From positions 1 through 15,784 of the forward strand of contig JADYYV010000356.1 in the NCBI GenBank assembly GCA_020853455.1: a stretch of 15,784 bases of DNA. The letters run 5' to 3'. The notes beneath the pieces are model-generated. The model ran no database searches, was not told the origin of the DNA, and was given only the letters and a program-made list of their open reading frames with translations. The translations under genes were made by a program, and so were the position numbers. Origin of the DNA: Alphaproteobacteria bacterium. GTDB lineage: Bacteria > Pseudomonadota > Alphaproteobacteria > Micavibrionales > UBA2020. Below, in pieces: positions 7,114 through 15,269 of the stretch (position 1 is its first letter; every line of letters begins with the position of its first letter).

Positions 7114-9198
7114 TCACGTTATTTGCGCGAAAGTGCGGATTTTCGCGCGCGGGTGGATTTCGTTTTGCGACATCACGATCGTCTGCGGGCGGAACCGTTC
7201 GATGATCGAGCGCACATAGGGGCGGATGCCGGGGCTGGTCAGCAGCACGGGGCTTTCGCCCTTCATCGCCATATCTTCGTAAACCGTGCGCACGGACTGG
7301 ATGAATTGCTGCAGGCGGGACGGCGCCATAGCGAGCTGCTTTTCCTCGCCATTGCCGATCAGCGCTTCCGCAAAGGCCTGTTCCCATTCGCCGGACAATG
7401 TCACGAGCGGCAGGATGCCGGCATTGTTGCTGTTCTGGTCGCAAATCTGGCGGGCAAGGCGCGCGCGCACATGTTCGGTGATCATGGTGACGTTGCTGGT
7501 AAATCCCGTCGCCTCCGCCACGCCCTCCAGAATCGTCGGCAGGTCGCGGATGGAGATGCGCTCGGAAACAAGGTTCTGCAGCACGCGCTGCAGGCCGGTG
7601 ACGGTGATCTTGGCCGGGATGACATCGGCGACCAGTTTCTGGTGCGTCTTGGGCAGTTCGTCCAGCAGTTTCTGCGTTTCGGCATAGGACAGCAGGTCGG
7701 GCATGTTGTCCTTGATGACTTCGGTGATATGCGTCGTGACGACCGTTGCGGGATCGACGACGGTATAGCCGCGGAAATGCGCTTCCTCGCGGTAATCGGG
7801 GCTGATCCACATGGCGGGCAGGCCGAAGGTGGGTTCGCGCGTCGCTTCGCCCGGCAGTTCGATCTTGTCGCCTGTCGGGTTCATGCAAAGCAGCATATCG
7901 GGGCGGATATCGCCCTTGCCGGCCTCGATTTCCTTGATGCGCACGACGTATGAATTCGCGGGCAGCTGTAAATTGTCCTGAATGCGCACGGAAGGCAGGA
8001 TGAAGCCCATATCCTCCGCCAGCTGGCGGCGCAGGCCCTTGATCTGGTCTGTCAGGCGGCCTTTTTCGGGATTGTTCACGAGCGGCAACAGGCCGTAACC
8101 CAGTTCGACGCGGATATTGTCGATCGCGAGCGCCTTGGAGATCGGCTCCTCCGCGACCGGCGCCTTGGCGATGGCGGCCTGTTCCTCGATCGCCTTGGTG
8201 GAGGCGGTTTTTTTGCGGGTTTCGAGCGTATTATACGCGAAGACGCCGGCCGTCGCCGCCATGATGAGGAAGGGGAAGGCGGGGATGCCGGGCACGACCG
8301 CCAGCACGGCCATCAGCACCGCGCTCATGATCAGCGCCTGCGGATAATTGCTGAGCTGCGCGAAGACGGCCTTTTCGGCGGAACCGGCGACGCCCGCTTT
8401 CGATACGAGCATACCGGACGCGATGGACACGATCAGCGCGGGGATCTGCGTGACAAGGCCGTCGCCGATGGTCAGGTGGGTGTAAAAATGCGAGGCGTCG
8501 TCAAAGCTGAGGTCCTTCTGCACCATGCCGATGACCATGCCGCCGATCACGTTGATGAAGACGATCAAAAGGCCGGCGATCGCGTCGCCGCGCACGAATT
8601 TGGCCGAGCCGTCCATGGCGCCGAAGAAGGTGCTTTCCTGTTCCAGCTGGGAGCGGCGGAAGCGGGCCTCTTTCTCGTCGATCATGCCGGCGGAAAGGTC
8701 GGCGTCGATCGCCATCTGCTTGCCGGGCCTGGCGTCGAGGCTGAAGCGCGCGGCGACTTCCGCGATACGGCCCGCGCCCTTGGTGATGACGACGAAGTTG
8801 ACGATAGTCAGGATCGAGAAAACGATCACGCCGATCACAAAATTGTCGCCCATGACGAAGCTGCCGAAGGCCTCGATCACATGGCCGGCGGCGTCCTTGC
8901 CCTCGTGCCCGTGCGCAAGAATAAGCCGGCTGGACGCCAGGTTGAGCGCAAGCCGTATCATTGTCGCGACCAGCAGGATGGTCGGGAATGACGACAGTTC
9001 CAGCGGTTTTTCGATGAACAGCACCGTCATCAGGATGAGGACGGAGAAAGTGAGCGACAGCGCAAGGCAGGCGTCCAGCAGCCAGGACGGCATCGGCAAA
9101 ATCAGCACGGTCAGGATCGCGATAATGCCGAAGGCAAAGATCACGTCGCTGCGGATGCGGAAGTTGGAACCGAAGGTTTTCGAGCCTGCCTCAGCCAT
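7114..9198 (-). CDS. flhA: FlhA, flagellar export gate protein
   Basis: FlhA is the 694-residue inner-membrane core of the flagellar type III export gate; its cytoplasmic domain forms a nonameric ring that docks chaperone-substrate complexes. The N-terminal half (about 17-325) holds around eight hydrophobic helices. The FHIPEP-family signature lies in the loop with VVITKGAGRIAEVAARFSLD and DADLSAGMIDEKEA. The soluble C-terminal half (about 350-694) contains the expected GYGLLPLV, RDLPTILEGV and VRARLARQI segments. The start lies 3 bp after the flbD stop, which is a tandem TAATAG; the Gly/Lys codons at the end of flbD supply the G-rich ribosome binding site. Nothing is odd in length or motifs. 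Confidence 0.97.
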   Translation of the reverse strand: MAEAGSKTFGSNFRIRSDVIFAFGIIAILTVLILPMPSWLLDACLALSLTFSVLILMTVLFIEKPLELSSFPTILLVATMIRLALNLASSRLILAHGHEGKDAAGHVIEAFGSFVMGDNFVIGVIVFSILTIVNFVVITKGAGRIAEVAARFSLDARPGKQMAIDADLSAGMIDEKEARFRRSQLEQESTFFGAMDGSAKFVRGDAIAGLLIVFINVIGGMVIGMVQKDLSFDDASHFYTHLTIGDGLVTQIPALIVSIASGMLVSKAGVAGSAEKAVFAQLSNYPQALIMSAVLMAVLAVVPGIPAFPFLIMAATAGVFAYNTLETRKKTASTKAIEEQAAIAKAPVAEEPISKALAIDNIRVELGYGLLPLVNNPEKGRLTDQIKGLRRQLAEDMGFILPSVRIQDNLQLPANSYVVRIKEIEAGKGDIRPDMLLCMNPTGDKIELPGEATREPTFGLPAMWISPDYREEAHFRGYTVVDPATVVTTHITEVIKDNMPDLLSYAETQKLLDELPKTHQKLVADVIPAKITVTGLQRVLQNLVSERISIRDLPTILEGVAEATGFTSNVTMITEHVRARLARQICDQNSNNAGILPLVTLSGEWEQAFAEALIGNGEEKQLAMAPSRLQQFIQSVRTVYEDMAMKGESPVLLTSPGIRPYVRSIIERFRPQTIVMSQNEIHPRAKIRTFAQIT

Positions 9199-9201
9199 CT
9201 A

Positions 9202-10566
9202 TTATTTCCCGCCTTCCGCGACCGACAGGCCGGAATCGCCGTATTCCTTCAGCTTGTTGCGCAATGTGCGGATCGAAATGCCGAGGATGTTTGCGGCGTG
9301 CGTGCGGTTGCCCAGACAATGGTCGAGCGTATTCAGGATCAGTTCGCGTTCCACATCGGCGACCGTGCGGCCGACAAGCGCGGGCTGGTCGCCATTGCTG
9401 GCGGGTGCGGCGGCTTTTTCGACCGCTTTTGCGGTAGCGGCGGCGGTTTGCGCGACGCTGGCGGCTTTTTGTCCGGCCAGCATGATGGCGGTCGGCTCGA
9501 TCTCGGCCTCCTGCGACACCAGCACGGCGCGGTGCATGGTGTTTTCCAGTTCGCGCACGTTGCCCTGCCAGTGATGCGCCCGCAGTTTTTCGGTGGCGGC
9601 GGGTGACAGGCGCTTGTTCGGGATGCCGTTCTGCTCGCTGTATTTCGCGGCGAACATGGATGCCAGCGGCACGATATCGGCGGGCCGTTCGCGCAGGGGC
9701 GGCAGCGCGAGGTTGATGACGTTGAGGCGGAAATAAAGGTCTTCGCGGAATTTTCCCTCGCGCACGGTCTGTTCCATGTCGCGGTTGGAGGTTGCGATCA
9801 GGCGGATATCGACCTTGACGGGCGCGTTGCCGCCGACGCGATCGATGACGCGTTCCTGAATGGCGCGCAAAAGTTTCGCCTGCAGCGACGGGTGCATCTC
9901 GCTCACCTCGTCGAGCAGCAGCGTGCCGCCGTTCGCTTCCTCGAATTTGCCCGTGCGGCGGGCGACCGCGCCGGTGAACGCGCCTTTTTCATGCCCGAAC
10001 AATTCGGATTCCAGCAGGGATTCCGGGATGGCGGCGCAGTTGATGGAAATGAAGGGGCCGTTGGCGCGCTTGCTTTTCTGGTGGATGTAGCGGGACATCA
10101 CTTCTTTGCCCGTGCCGCTCTCGCCGGTGATCAGGATCGTGGCATCCGACGGCGCAACGCGGTCGGCGACCTGCAAGATCGCCTTCATGCTGGCGTCGCC
10201 CGCGATCATGGCGTTGCTTTCTTCCGTCACGGCCTGCAGCACGGCTGCGATCAGCTCGGCGTTCGGGGGCAGGGGGATGTATTCCTTCGCGCCCGCCTTG
10301 ATCGCGCGCACGGCGGTCGCGGCATCGGTATTGATGCCGCAGGCGACCACGGGCACGACGAAGCGTTCTTCCTTCAGCTGCGCGATGAAGCCCGCGATAT
10401 CCTGCTTCACGTCGATCATGATGAGATCCGCGCCGCGGCCCGAGCGCAGCGCGCCCAGCGCCTGCTCGGCGTCTTCGGTATGCGTGACCTTGGCCCCGCG
10501 GCTGATGGCGATCTTGCCAGCCGTGCTGATTTGGCCGTTGAGGCTGCCGACGATCATCAGGCGCAT
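9202..10566 (-). CDS. flbD: FlbD-type sigma54-dependent transcriptional activator
   Basis: This 454-residue NtrC-family regulator has a receiver-like domain (1-112), an AAA+ domain (about 120-350) and a Fis-type helix-turn-helix (about 403-441). The AAA+ domain has Walker A GESGTGKE at 148-155, the sigma54-contacting GAFTGA loop at 195-200 and Walker B GGTLLLDEV at 213-221. The receiver keeps D52, but GS replaces the acidic pair and YIPLPP (96-101) replaces the switch lysine motif, so ordinary phosphorylation is doubtful. In Caulobacter, FlbD activates late flagellar genes and represses fliF under control of FliX. It lies between fliN and flhA in the long operon, with a 32-bp AT-rich gap upstream. 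The FlbD call rests on the location and the GAKEYIPLPP signature. Confidence 0.92.
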   Translation of the reverse strand: MRLMIVGSLNGQISTAGKIAISRGAKVTHTEDAEQALGALRSGRGADLIMIDVKQDIAGFIAQLKEERFVVPVVACGINTDAATAVRAIKAGAKEYIPLPPNAELIAAVLQAVTEESNAMIAGDASMKAILQVADRVAPSDATILITGESGTGKEVMSRYIHQKSKRANGPFISINCAAIPESLLESELFGHEKGAFTGAVARRTGKFEEANGGTLLLDEVSEMHPSLQAKLLRAIQERVIDRVGGNAPVKVDIRLIATSNRDMEQTVREGKFREDLYFRLNVINLALPPLRERPADIVPLASMFAAKYSEQNGIPNKRLSPAATEKLRAHHWQGNVRELENTMHRAVLVSQEAEIEPTAIMLAGQKAASVAQTAAATAKAVEKAAAPASNGDQPALVGRTVADVERELILNTLDHCLGNRTHAANILGISIRTLRNKLKEYGDSGLSVAEGGK

Positions 10567-10598
10567 CGTAAGGATTATCCCTGTCTATCGGTTATATA

Positions 10599-10922
10599 TT
10601 AGGTAGGCGAGCGGTCGGATTTCACGATTTCCGTCATCGTGACGCCAAGGCGGTCTTCGACCACGATGACTTCGCCGCGCGCGACCAGGCGGTTGTTGAC
10701 GTAGATGTCAATCGCCTCGCCGACCTTGCGGTCCAGTTCCACGACCGCGCCGCGGCCCAGTTTCAGCAGCTGGCTGACCTGCATGGTCGATTTGCCCAGC
10801 ACCGCGGAAATCTGCACGGGAATGTCGTAGATGGCGTCGATGTCTTTTTTGCGGACTTCGGTCGTCACATGCTCTTGCAGGTCTTCGAATTCAACCTGCG
10901 GCTTGTTCGGTTCGTTGGCCAT
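10599..10922 (-). CDS. fliN: FliN, flagellar motor switch protein
   Basis: This 107-residue C-ring subunit has a short acidic, variable N-terminus (1-30) followed by the SpoA/FliN domain. Its family pattern is clear: IYDIPVQISAVLGKSTMQVSQLL, then LGRGAVVELDRKVGEAIDIYVN, then ARGEVIVVEDRLGVTMTEI. FliN with FliM forms the lower C ring, binds FliH to position export substrates and takes part in rotation switching. A clear GGAG (10929-10932) sits 6 bases before the ATG. It begins 25 bp after fliH. fliM is not in this window. Confidence 0.95.
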   Translation of the reverse strand: MANEPNKPQVEFEDLQEHVTTEVRKKDIDAIYDIPVQISAVLGKSTMQVSQLLKLGRGAVVELDRKVGEAIDIYVNNRLVARGEVIVVEDRLGVTMTEIVKSDRSPT

Positions 10923-10947
10923 TTTCTTCTCCGGTTGTTAAATCAGT

Positions 10948-11592
10948 TCAGTCTTTTATCGTCGATTGCATCCCGGCGATCGCTTTTGCGAACTCCGATT
11001 CAATTTGTGCGTAGAGGCGTTCGTAAAGCCGCTCCGCCCCGCCATCCGCCCATTCGACGCGCACGTCGGACGGGCTCATCGCGTCGTCGGACAGCAGGAT
11101 GATCTTGCCGGCATAGCCCTTGTCGAGCGCCATTTTGTCGATGCCGGCCTTCAGCGCTTCCATGTGCAGCGTCGGGATGGTGATGGCGATGCGCGGCTCG
11201 TCGCGGCGCGCCTCGATCGCTTCGGTGATCACGCGCTCGATCTCGTCCATGGAATAGCGGTCGGCGAACTGGGGCAGCAGTTTATGCGTCACGCGCGCGG
11301 TCAGGCGCACGGTTTCCATCATTTTCTCGATCTCGCGTTTGTCTTCGGCCAAAATCAGGCGTTCCAGCAGCGTGATGATCTGGTGGAAACATTTCAGCGC
11401 GGTTTCTTCCTGCGCGGCGCGGGTTTCGCGGACGCCCTCGGCCTTGCCCTGCTGCTGCGCCTGCATCTTGGCCAGGATCAGCTGCTCTTCGGAATAGACG
11501 GCGTTTTCCGGCAAGGATTTGTCCTTGTCGAAATCGTTGGTGTCGAAGAGAAACTTCTTCACCTCGCCGTCATTTTTAGTAGATGAGCTCAT
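10948..11592 (-). CDS. fliH: FliH, flagellar export assembly protein (FliI regulator)
   Basis: FliH dimers bind FliI and link it to FliN in the C ring. The 214-residue form starting MSSSTKND is preferred because AAGGA (11598-11602) lies 5 bases upstream of its ATG at 11592. The open frame extends to 11682, but the extra 30 residues are Arg-rich translation of fliG DNA. A Gln/Ala/Glu-rich coiled coil covers about 35-75, and the C-terminal domain has the FliH-like signature VRVEWADGGAERLYE near 185-199. The gene overlaps the end of fliG by 17 bp, so the two are probably coupled. The call combines weak sequence likeness with a firm fliG-fliH-fliN order. Confidence 0.88.
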   Translation of the reverse strand: MSSSTKNDGEVKKFLFDTNDFDKDKSLPENAVYSEEQLILAKMQAQQQGKAEGVRETRAAQEETALKCFHQIITLLERLILAEDKREIEKMMETVRLTARVTHKLLPQFADRYSMDEIERVITEAIEARRDEPRIAITIPTLHMEALKAGIDKMALDKGYAGKIILLSDDAMSPSDVRVEWADGGAERLYERLYAQIESEFAKAIAGMQSTIKD

Positions 11593-12592
11593 CTTCATCC
11601 TTCGAGGTGATAATCGCGATTTCGCCGCGGTCCGCGAGGTCCTTCGCCGTGGAAACGAGGCTCGCCTGCGCTTCCTCCACATCCTTCAGGCGGACGGGGC
11701 CCATCGCGCCCATGTCTTCCTTCATGATCTTGGCCGCGCGCTCCGACATGTTGGAGAAGAACAGGTCCTTCATCGCGTCCGACGCGCCCTTGAGCGCCAG
11801 CGGCAGCATTTCCTTGTTGGCCGAGCGGATAACCGTCTGGATCGCCGACGGGTCGAGGCGGCCGAGATCTTCGAAGGTGAACATCAGGCTGCGGATTTTC
11901 TCGGCGGCGTCGGGGTTGCGCTCTTCCAGGTTCGTCATGACCTTGGTTTCGGTCGCGCGCTCCAGGTTGTTGAAGATTTCGGCCATGATCTCGTGGCTGT
12001 CGCGGCGGCTGGTTTTGGCGAGGTTCATCATGAATTCGGTGCGCAGCGTTTTTTCAACGTCGTCCAGCACTTCCTTCTGCACCGCTTCCATGCGCAGCAT
12101 GCGCATCACGACTTCCATCGCAAAGCCTTCGGGCAAAAGCGCGAGGGTGCGCGCCGAATGTTCGGCGGTGATTTTCGACAAAACGACGGCGACGGTCTGC
12201 GGATATTCCTTTTGCAGGAAGTTCGCCAGGATGTCTTCGTTCACGTTCGACAGCTTTTCCCACATGGTGCGGCCGGCGGGACCGCGGATCTCTTCCATGA
12301 TGTTATCGACTTTATCCTTGCCCAACACCTTTTGCAGCAGGCGTTCGGTTGAATCGAGCGAGCCGACGAGGGAGGAGGTGGAGGTGATGCTTTCCGCGAA
12401 TTCGATGAACAAACGCTCGATCACGCCCGCGCTGACCTTGCCGAGGTTCGACATGGTCTGCGACAGCTGCAGGATTTCTTCCTCGTCCAGCGCCTCGAAC
12501 ACCTTGGACGTATATTCCTCGCCCAGCGACAATAGCAGGATCGAGGCCTTCTCGGCCCCGGTCAGCGTGCGGTAATCTTCACGTACGCGCAT
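11576..12592 (-). CDS. fliG: FliG, flagellar motor switch protein
   Basis: FliG is the 338-residue upper C-ring protein that binds FliF and transmits torque from the stator. The N-terminal domain begins LTGAEKASILLLSLGEE. The middle domain carries EYPQTVAVVLSK, corresponding to the usual EHPQ motif with Tyr in place of His. The C-terminal domain has MFTFEDLGRLD and the charged torque helix around KGASDAMKDLFFSNMSERAA. Length is normal. It starts 26 bp after the fliF stop with a GGAG-type ribosome binding site and ends overlapping the fliH start. Identification is secure. Confidence 0.96.
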   Translation of the reverse strand: MRVREDYRTLTGAEKASILLLSLGEEYTSKVFEALDEEEILQLSQTMSNLGKVSAGVIERLFIEFAESITSTSSLVGSLDSTERLLQKVLGKDKVDNIMEEIRGPAGRTMWEKLSNVNEDILANFLQKEYPQTVAVVLSKITAEHSARTLALLPEGFAMEVVMRMLRMEAVQKEVLDDVEKTLRTEFMMNLAKTSRRDSHEIMAEIFNNLERATETKVMTNLEERNPDAAEKIRSLMFTFEDLGRLDPSAIQTVIRSANKEMLPLALKGASDAMKDLFFSNMSERAAKIMKEDMGAMGPVRLKDVEEAQASLVSTAKDLADRGEIAIITSKDEDELIY

Positions 12593-12618
12593 TAATCAGT
12601 CTCCCCCAAGCCCCAATC

Positions 12619-14322
12619 TCAATTTTCCTGCGACATCCACTGGCGAATGACCGAAACGGTTTCATTCGGGTGGTTGGTCACAAGGTCGGAAATTTTCTGC
12701 ACCGACGACGCTTTCACTTTGCCTTCGACCGACGACATGTCGATCATCGATTCAAGCTCCGACGGGCCGCTGATCATGCCGGCCGTGCCGCCGGGGCCTG
12801 ACAGCTGCGCCTGTTGCGGGCCGCCGGCCAGCATCGGGGCTTCGCCGCCTTCGCCCGGCGCGCGCGGCGCGCGGGCCGCCGCCGCAAAATGTATCGCCAG
12901 CGGGCGCAGCACCAGCAGGATCACAAGGATCGCGACCAGGCTGAGCGCCATCGTTTCCGCCATGCCGAGCAGGTCGGATTTGGGGAAGCCGAAAATGGTG
13001 TCGTTGGCGACGGGCGTCGCATTGAACAATTCGGTCTGCGCGAACTGCATGTTCACGACTTCGACCGTGTCGCCGCGGCTTTCGTCGTAGCCGACCGCCG
13101 ATTTCACGAGCGCTGCGATCTTGGTCAGTTCGTCCGCCGTGCGGGGCGTGTATTTCATCGGCGCGGCCCAGTCTGCGGGCGCGTCTTTGGGTTTTGCGGC
13201 CGTCGTATCCGGCGCATAGCTGCCATCGACGAGGACGGAGATGGAAAGTTTTTCAATCTCGCCGCCTTCACGCACCAGCGTTTCCGTGGTCTTGGTGATT
13301 TCGTAGTTGGTGGTTTCTTCGGTGCGGTTGTTTTTCGATCCCGCCTGTGCGCCGCCATTCGCGCCGTTGGGCAGGCCGGGCAGGTTGTTGGCGACCGTGA
13401 CCGCGCCGTTGCCGCTGGACGAGGCGGAGGTGTCGGAATTTTCCTCCGTCACGCTTTGCGTCGAGCGCACGACCTGGCCGTCGGGGTTATAGCTTTCGGA
13501 ATTGCGGTTCACGACGTCGAAATTCATTTTCGCGGCGACGGCGGCGCGGACTTTGTCGAAACCGACGATGCGGCCCACGATATCCTCGATCGACGCCTTG
13601 GTGCGCGTTTCGTAGGTTTTGCGCATGTCGTCGGCGTTGCGGCTCAGGCTGTCGCGGCTTTGTTCGTCTTCGGCGCGGGCCAGCACGTTGCCGCTCTGGT
13701 CGACGACGGCGACGGAATTGGCTTTCAACTGCGGCACGGCGGCGGCCACCAGCTGGCGGATCGCCATGATCTGTTCGTTGCCAATATTGCCGGGGCTGCG
13801 CAGGTTCACGAAAACCGAAGCGGAGGCGGGCTGGCGGTCGCGGCTGAACAGCTCGCGCTGCGGCAGCACCAGCTGCACGCGGGCGGAGCGCACCTGGTCG
13901 ATCATGCCGATGGTGCGGGCAAGTTCACCCTCCAATGCGCGTTTGGCGGTGTTGTTCTGCTCGAAGCTGGTTTTGCCAAAGGTCTGTTTCTGGTCGAACA
14001 GCTCGTTGCCCATCGCGCCGTTGCGGGGCAGGCCTTCGGCCAGCAGCAGCATTTTTGCGCGGGCGATATCCTTGTGCGGAACCGAAATTTTGGTGCCGTC
14101 GTCGCTCAAGGCATAGGGGATGCTGGAATTATCCAGCTTGGCGGAAATTTCCGTCGCGTCGGATATCGACAACCCGTTGTAAAGCGGGCTGAACGAGGGG
14201 GCGCTTGAGCGCACGGCGATGAAGACGAAGAAAATGATCAGGCCAAAGAAGGTGGCCAGCATCATGATCAGGCGTCCGGGACCCAAATTTTTCAGCGATT
14301 CCAGTAACGAATCCAAAGTCAT
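12619..14322 (-). CDS. fliF: FliF, flagellar MS-ring protein
   Basis: FliF is the 567-residue inner-membrane protein that forms the MS ring, the first flagellar structure built. The first membrane helix is at about 18-37 and the second at about 454-476. Between them lies the periplasmic ring region with PLYNGLS and the EGELARTIGMIDQVRSARV segment, plus a Ser/Gly/Asn-rich loop (about 285-335). The cytoplasmic end, from about 525 to WMSQEN, contains KISDLVTNHPNETVSVIRQW, the FliG-binding motif. The ATG follows AGGGGAGA closely, a short spacing, but the next Met (residue 20) falls inside the first helix, so this start is kept. It is the first gene of the long minus-strand operon, behind a 478-bp regulatory region. 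Confidence 0.96.
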   Translation of the reverse strand: MTLDSLLESLKNLGPGRLIMMLATFFGLIIFFVFIAVRSSAPSFSPLYNGLSISDATEISAKLDNSSIPYALSDDGTKISVPHKDIARAKMLLLAEGLPRNGAMGNELFDQKQTFGKTSFEQNNTAKRALEGELARTIGMIDQVRSARVQLVLPQRELFSRDRQPASASVFVNLRSPGNIGNEQIMAIRQLVAAAVPQLKANSVAVVDQSGNVLARAEDEQSRDSLSRNADDMRKTYETRTKASIEDIVGRIVGFDKVRAAVAAKMNFDVVNRNSESYNPDGQVVRSTQSVTEENSDTSASSSGNGAVTVANNLPGLPNGANGGAQAGSKNNRTEETTNYEITKTTETLVREGGEIEKLSISVLVDGSYAPDTTAAKPKDAPADWAAPMKYTPRTADELTKIAALVKSAVGYDESRGDTVEVVNMQFAQTELFNATPVANDTIFGFPKSDLLGMAETMALSLVAILVILLVLRPLAIHFAAAARAPRAPGEGGEAPMLAGGPQQAQLSGPGGTAGMISGPSELESMIDMSSVEGKVKASSVQKISDLVTNHPNETVSVIRQWMSQEN

Positions 14323-14605
14323 TCTCCCCTTGCTTTGACGTCACTCAAAGAAGGGAGTCCGGGCGTTGATATATAGTAGAAAACCCGAAACCCCACTTCT
14401 CAACAGTAACCAATTTTTACCGACTAGGCAAATTTTGCCCGATAGTTTTCCCAAGTTTTTCAGCCGGTATGGCATAAATCCCCAATAATCAATTGATATA
14501 GCTTGTTTTTCTTTGTTTTAAATATGCAAGGATCATGCAAAATATCGTTTACTTACTTCATCTTAAACAAATTTCATTGATATCCCGATAATAAACGATT
14601 GGTTT

Positions 14606-14620
14606 TTAAGGGTATTTTAG
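14606..14620. promoter_or_regulatory. CtrA-like box (TTAA-N7-TTAG)
   Basis: TTAA at 14606-14609 and TTAG at 14617-14620 have the exact 7-base spacing, with one mismatch to the CtrA consensus. Read on the minus strand, a TATTAT hexamer (14588-14593) follows 12 bases after the second half-site, an arrangement compatible with a CtrA-activated fliF promoter. The resulting leader would be about 265 nt. Confidence 0.4.
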
Positions 14621-14652
14621 CAAGGGGTGACTCTAAATAAAACCTGCAATAG

Positions 14653-14668
14653 TTAATAAAGTATTAAC
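14653..14668. promoter_or_regulatory. Perfect CtrA binding box TTAA-N7-TTAAC
   Basis: TTAATAAAGTATTAAC contains both TTAA half-sites (14653-14656 and 14664-14667) with exact N7 spacing and the extra C of the Caulobacter consensus. It lies about 330 bp before fliF and 133 bp before the FlaG-like gene. CtrA is known to drive early flagellar operons in Caulobacter. Which gene this box serves, and any -10 element (TATAGT at 14690-14695 is a candidate rightward), remain inference. Confidence 0.6.
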
Positions 14669-14800
14669 AAGTAAATCTGGCATTAACAATATAGTAACTA
14701 TTTGATTGATTTACATTTTTTACTTGCAATATTTGGCAGTTACTGTAAGATAAGAATTGTAGGAGTAGATTTTTTGCTCGTGCGATAGGAATCATAGGAT

Positions 14801-15250
14801 ATGATTGAATCTATTAGCACATTGTCGGTCCAAAGTTCCGTTCTGAGATATCAACCTCAGAGCAATACGGATTCGGCACCAGCCACTCAGGCAGTCAGCG
14901 CACCGGAGTTCGCGACGTCGCGCATCCGTGTCGACAACCTTCAGAACATCGCGATCCTGGAAGTCATCTCCGAAGACGGTGATGTGATCCGCCAGTATCC
15001 CAGTGAATCCCAGATCAAGGCCTTCAAGCGCGCCGAAAGCCTGATCCCGGCCTCCGACAACACAGCGCCGCAGATAACCGCCGATAAAGCCAAGCAGGCG
15101 AACGGCTTTGCTGTTTCCGCTCCCGATGACGGCGGGGCGGCGGCTGCACCCGCGCCTCAGGCACGCACCTACGCGGCACCGCAGACTTATGCGCCCTCCG
15201 GCAATGCTGGCGCCACGACAGGCCAGTCGACGCAAAGCCTGATCGCCTGA
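14801..15250 (+). CDS. Small FlaG-like flagellar protein (tentative)
   Basis: This 149-residue protein shows no signal peptide or membrane segment. A short conserved-looking core at about 41-76 reads VDNLQNIAILEVISEDGDVIRQYP followed by a helix; it resembles the FlaG pattern in which a beta hairpin ends in GEVIRQIP and is followed by a short helix. Both flanks are low complexity: Ser/Ala/Gln-rich at the N-terminus and Ala/Pro/Gln/Thr-rich after about 85. The ATG at 14801 follows AGGA at 14787-14790. It is divergent from fliF and convergent with flaF, 19 bp away. FlaG proteins influence filament length in some bacteria. The family match covers about 35 residues only, so 'hypothetical flagellar-locus protein' is the safe label. 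Confidence 0.5.
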   Translation: MIESISTLSVQSSVLRYQPQSNTDSAPATQAVSAPEFATSRIRVDNLQNIAILEVISEDGDVIRQYPSESQIKAFKRAESLIPASDNTAPQITADKAKQANGFAVSAPDDGGAAAAPAPQARTYAAPQTYAPSGNAGATTGQSTQSLIA

Positions 15251-15269
15251 TTTTCCTTTAGATGTTTGT

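Larger units (their letters stand above)
14323..14800. promoter_or_regulatory. Long AT-rich divergent regulatory region upstream of fliF
   Basis: These 478 bp separate fliF (leftward) from the FlaG-like gene (rightward) and hold no credible gene; the longest small open frames are under about 20 codons. Contents seen: a perfect CtrA box at 14653-14668, a near match at 14606-14620, another TTAAC half-site at 14683-14687, GANTC sites at 14355-14359 and 14629-14633, and an inverted repeat GGCAAA-T-TTTGCC near 14427-14440. I found no sigma54 GG-N10-GC pair with proper spacing on either strand. Confidence 0.7.

Noticed and set aside
6859..7953. 364-codon open frame antisense to flhF and flhA
   Set aside because: Crosses two well-identified genes and has shadow-frame composition.
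11593..11682. 30-residue N-terminal extension of FliH
   Set aside because: Arg-rich sequence lying fully in fliG codons; AAGGA sits ideally before the ATG at 11592.
12814..14208. 464-codon open frame antisense to fliF
   Set aside because: Product is repetitive Arg/His/Gly/Val-rich sequence typical of the complement of a GC-rich gene; fliF is certain on the other strand.
14425..14442. Inverted repeat GGCAAA-T-TTTGCC as a sigma54 promoter
   Set aside because: The GG and GC pairs are 8 or 9 bases apart on both strands, not the 10 required.
14524..14580. 18-codon open frame in the divergent region
   Set aside because: Too short, no ribosome binding site, AT-rich random composition.
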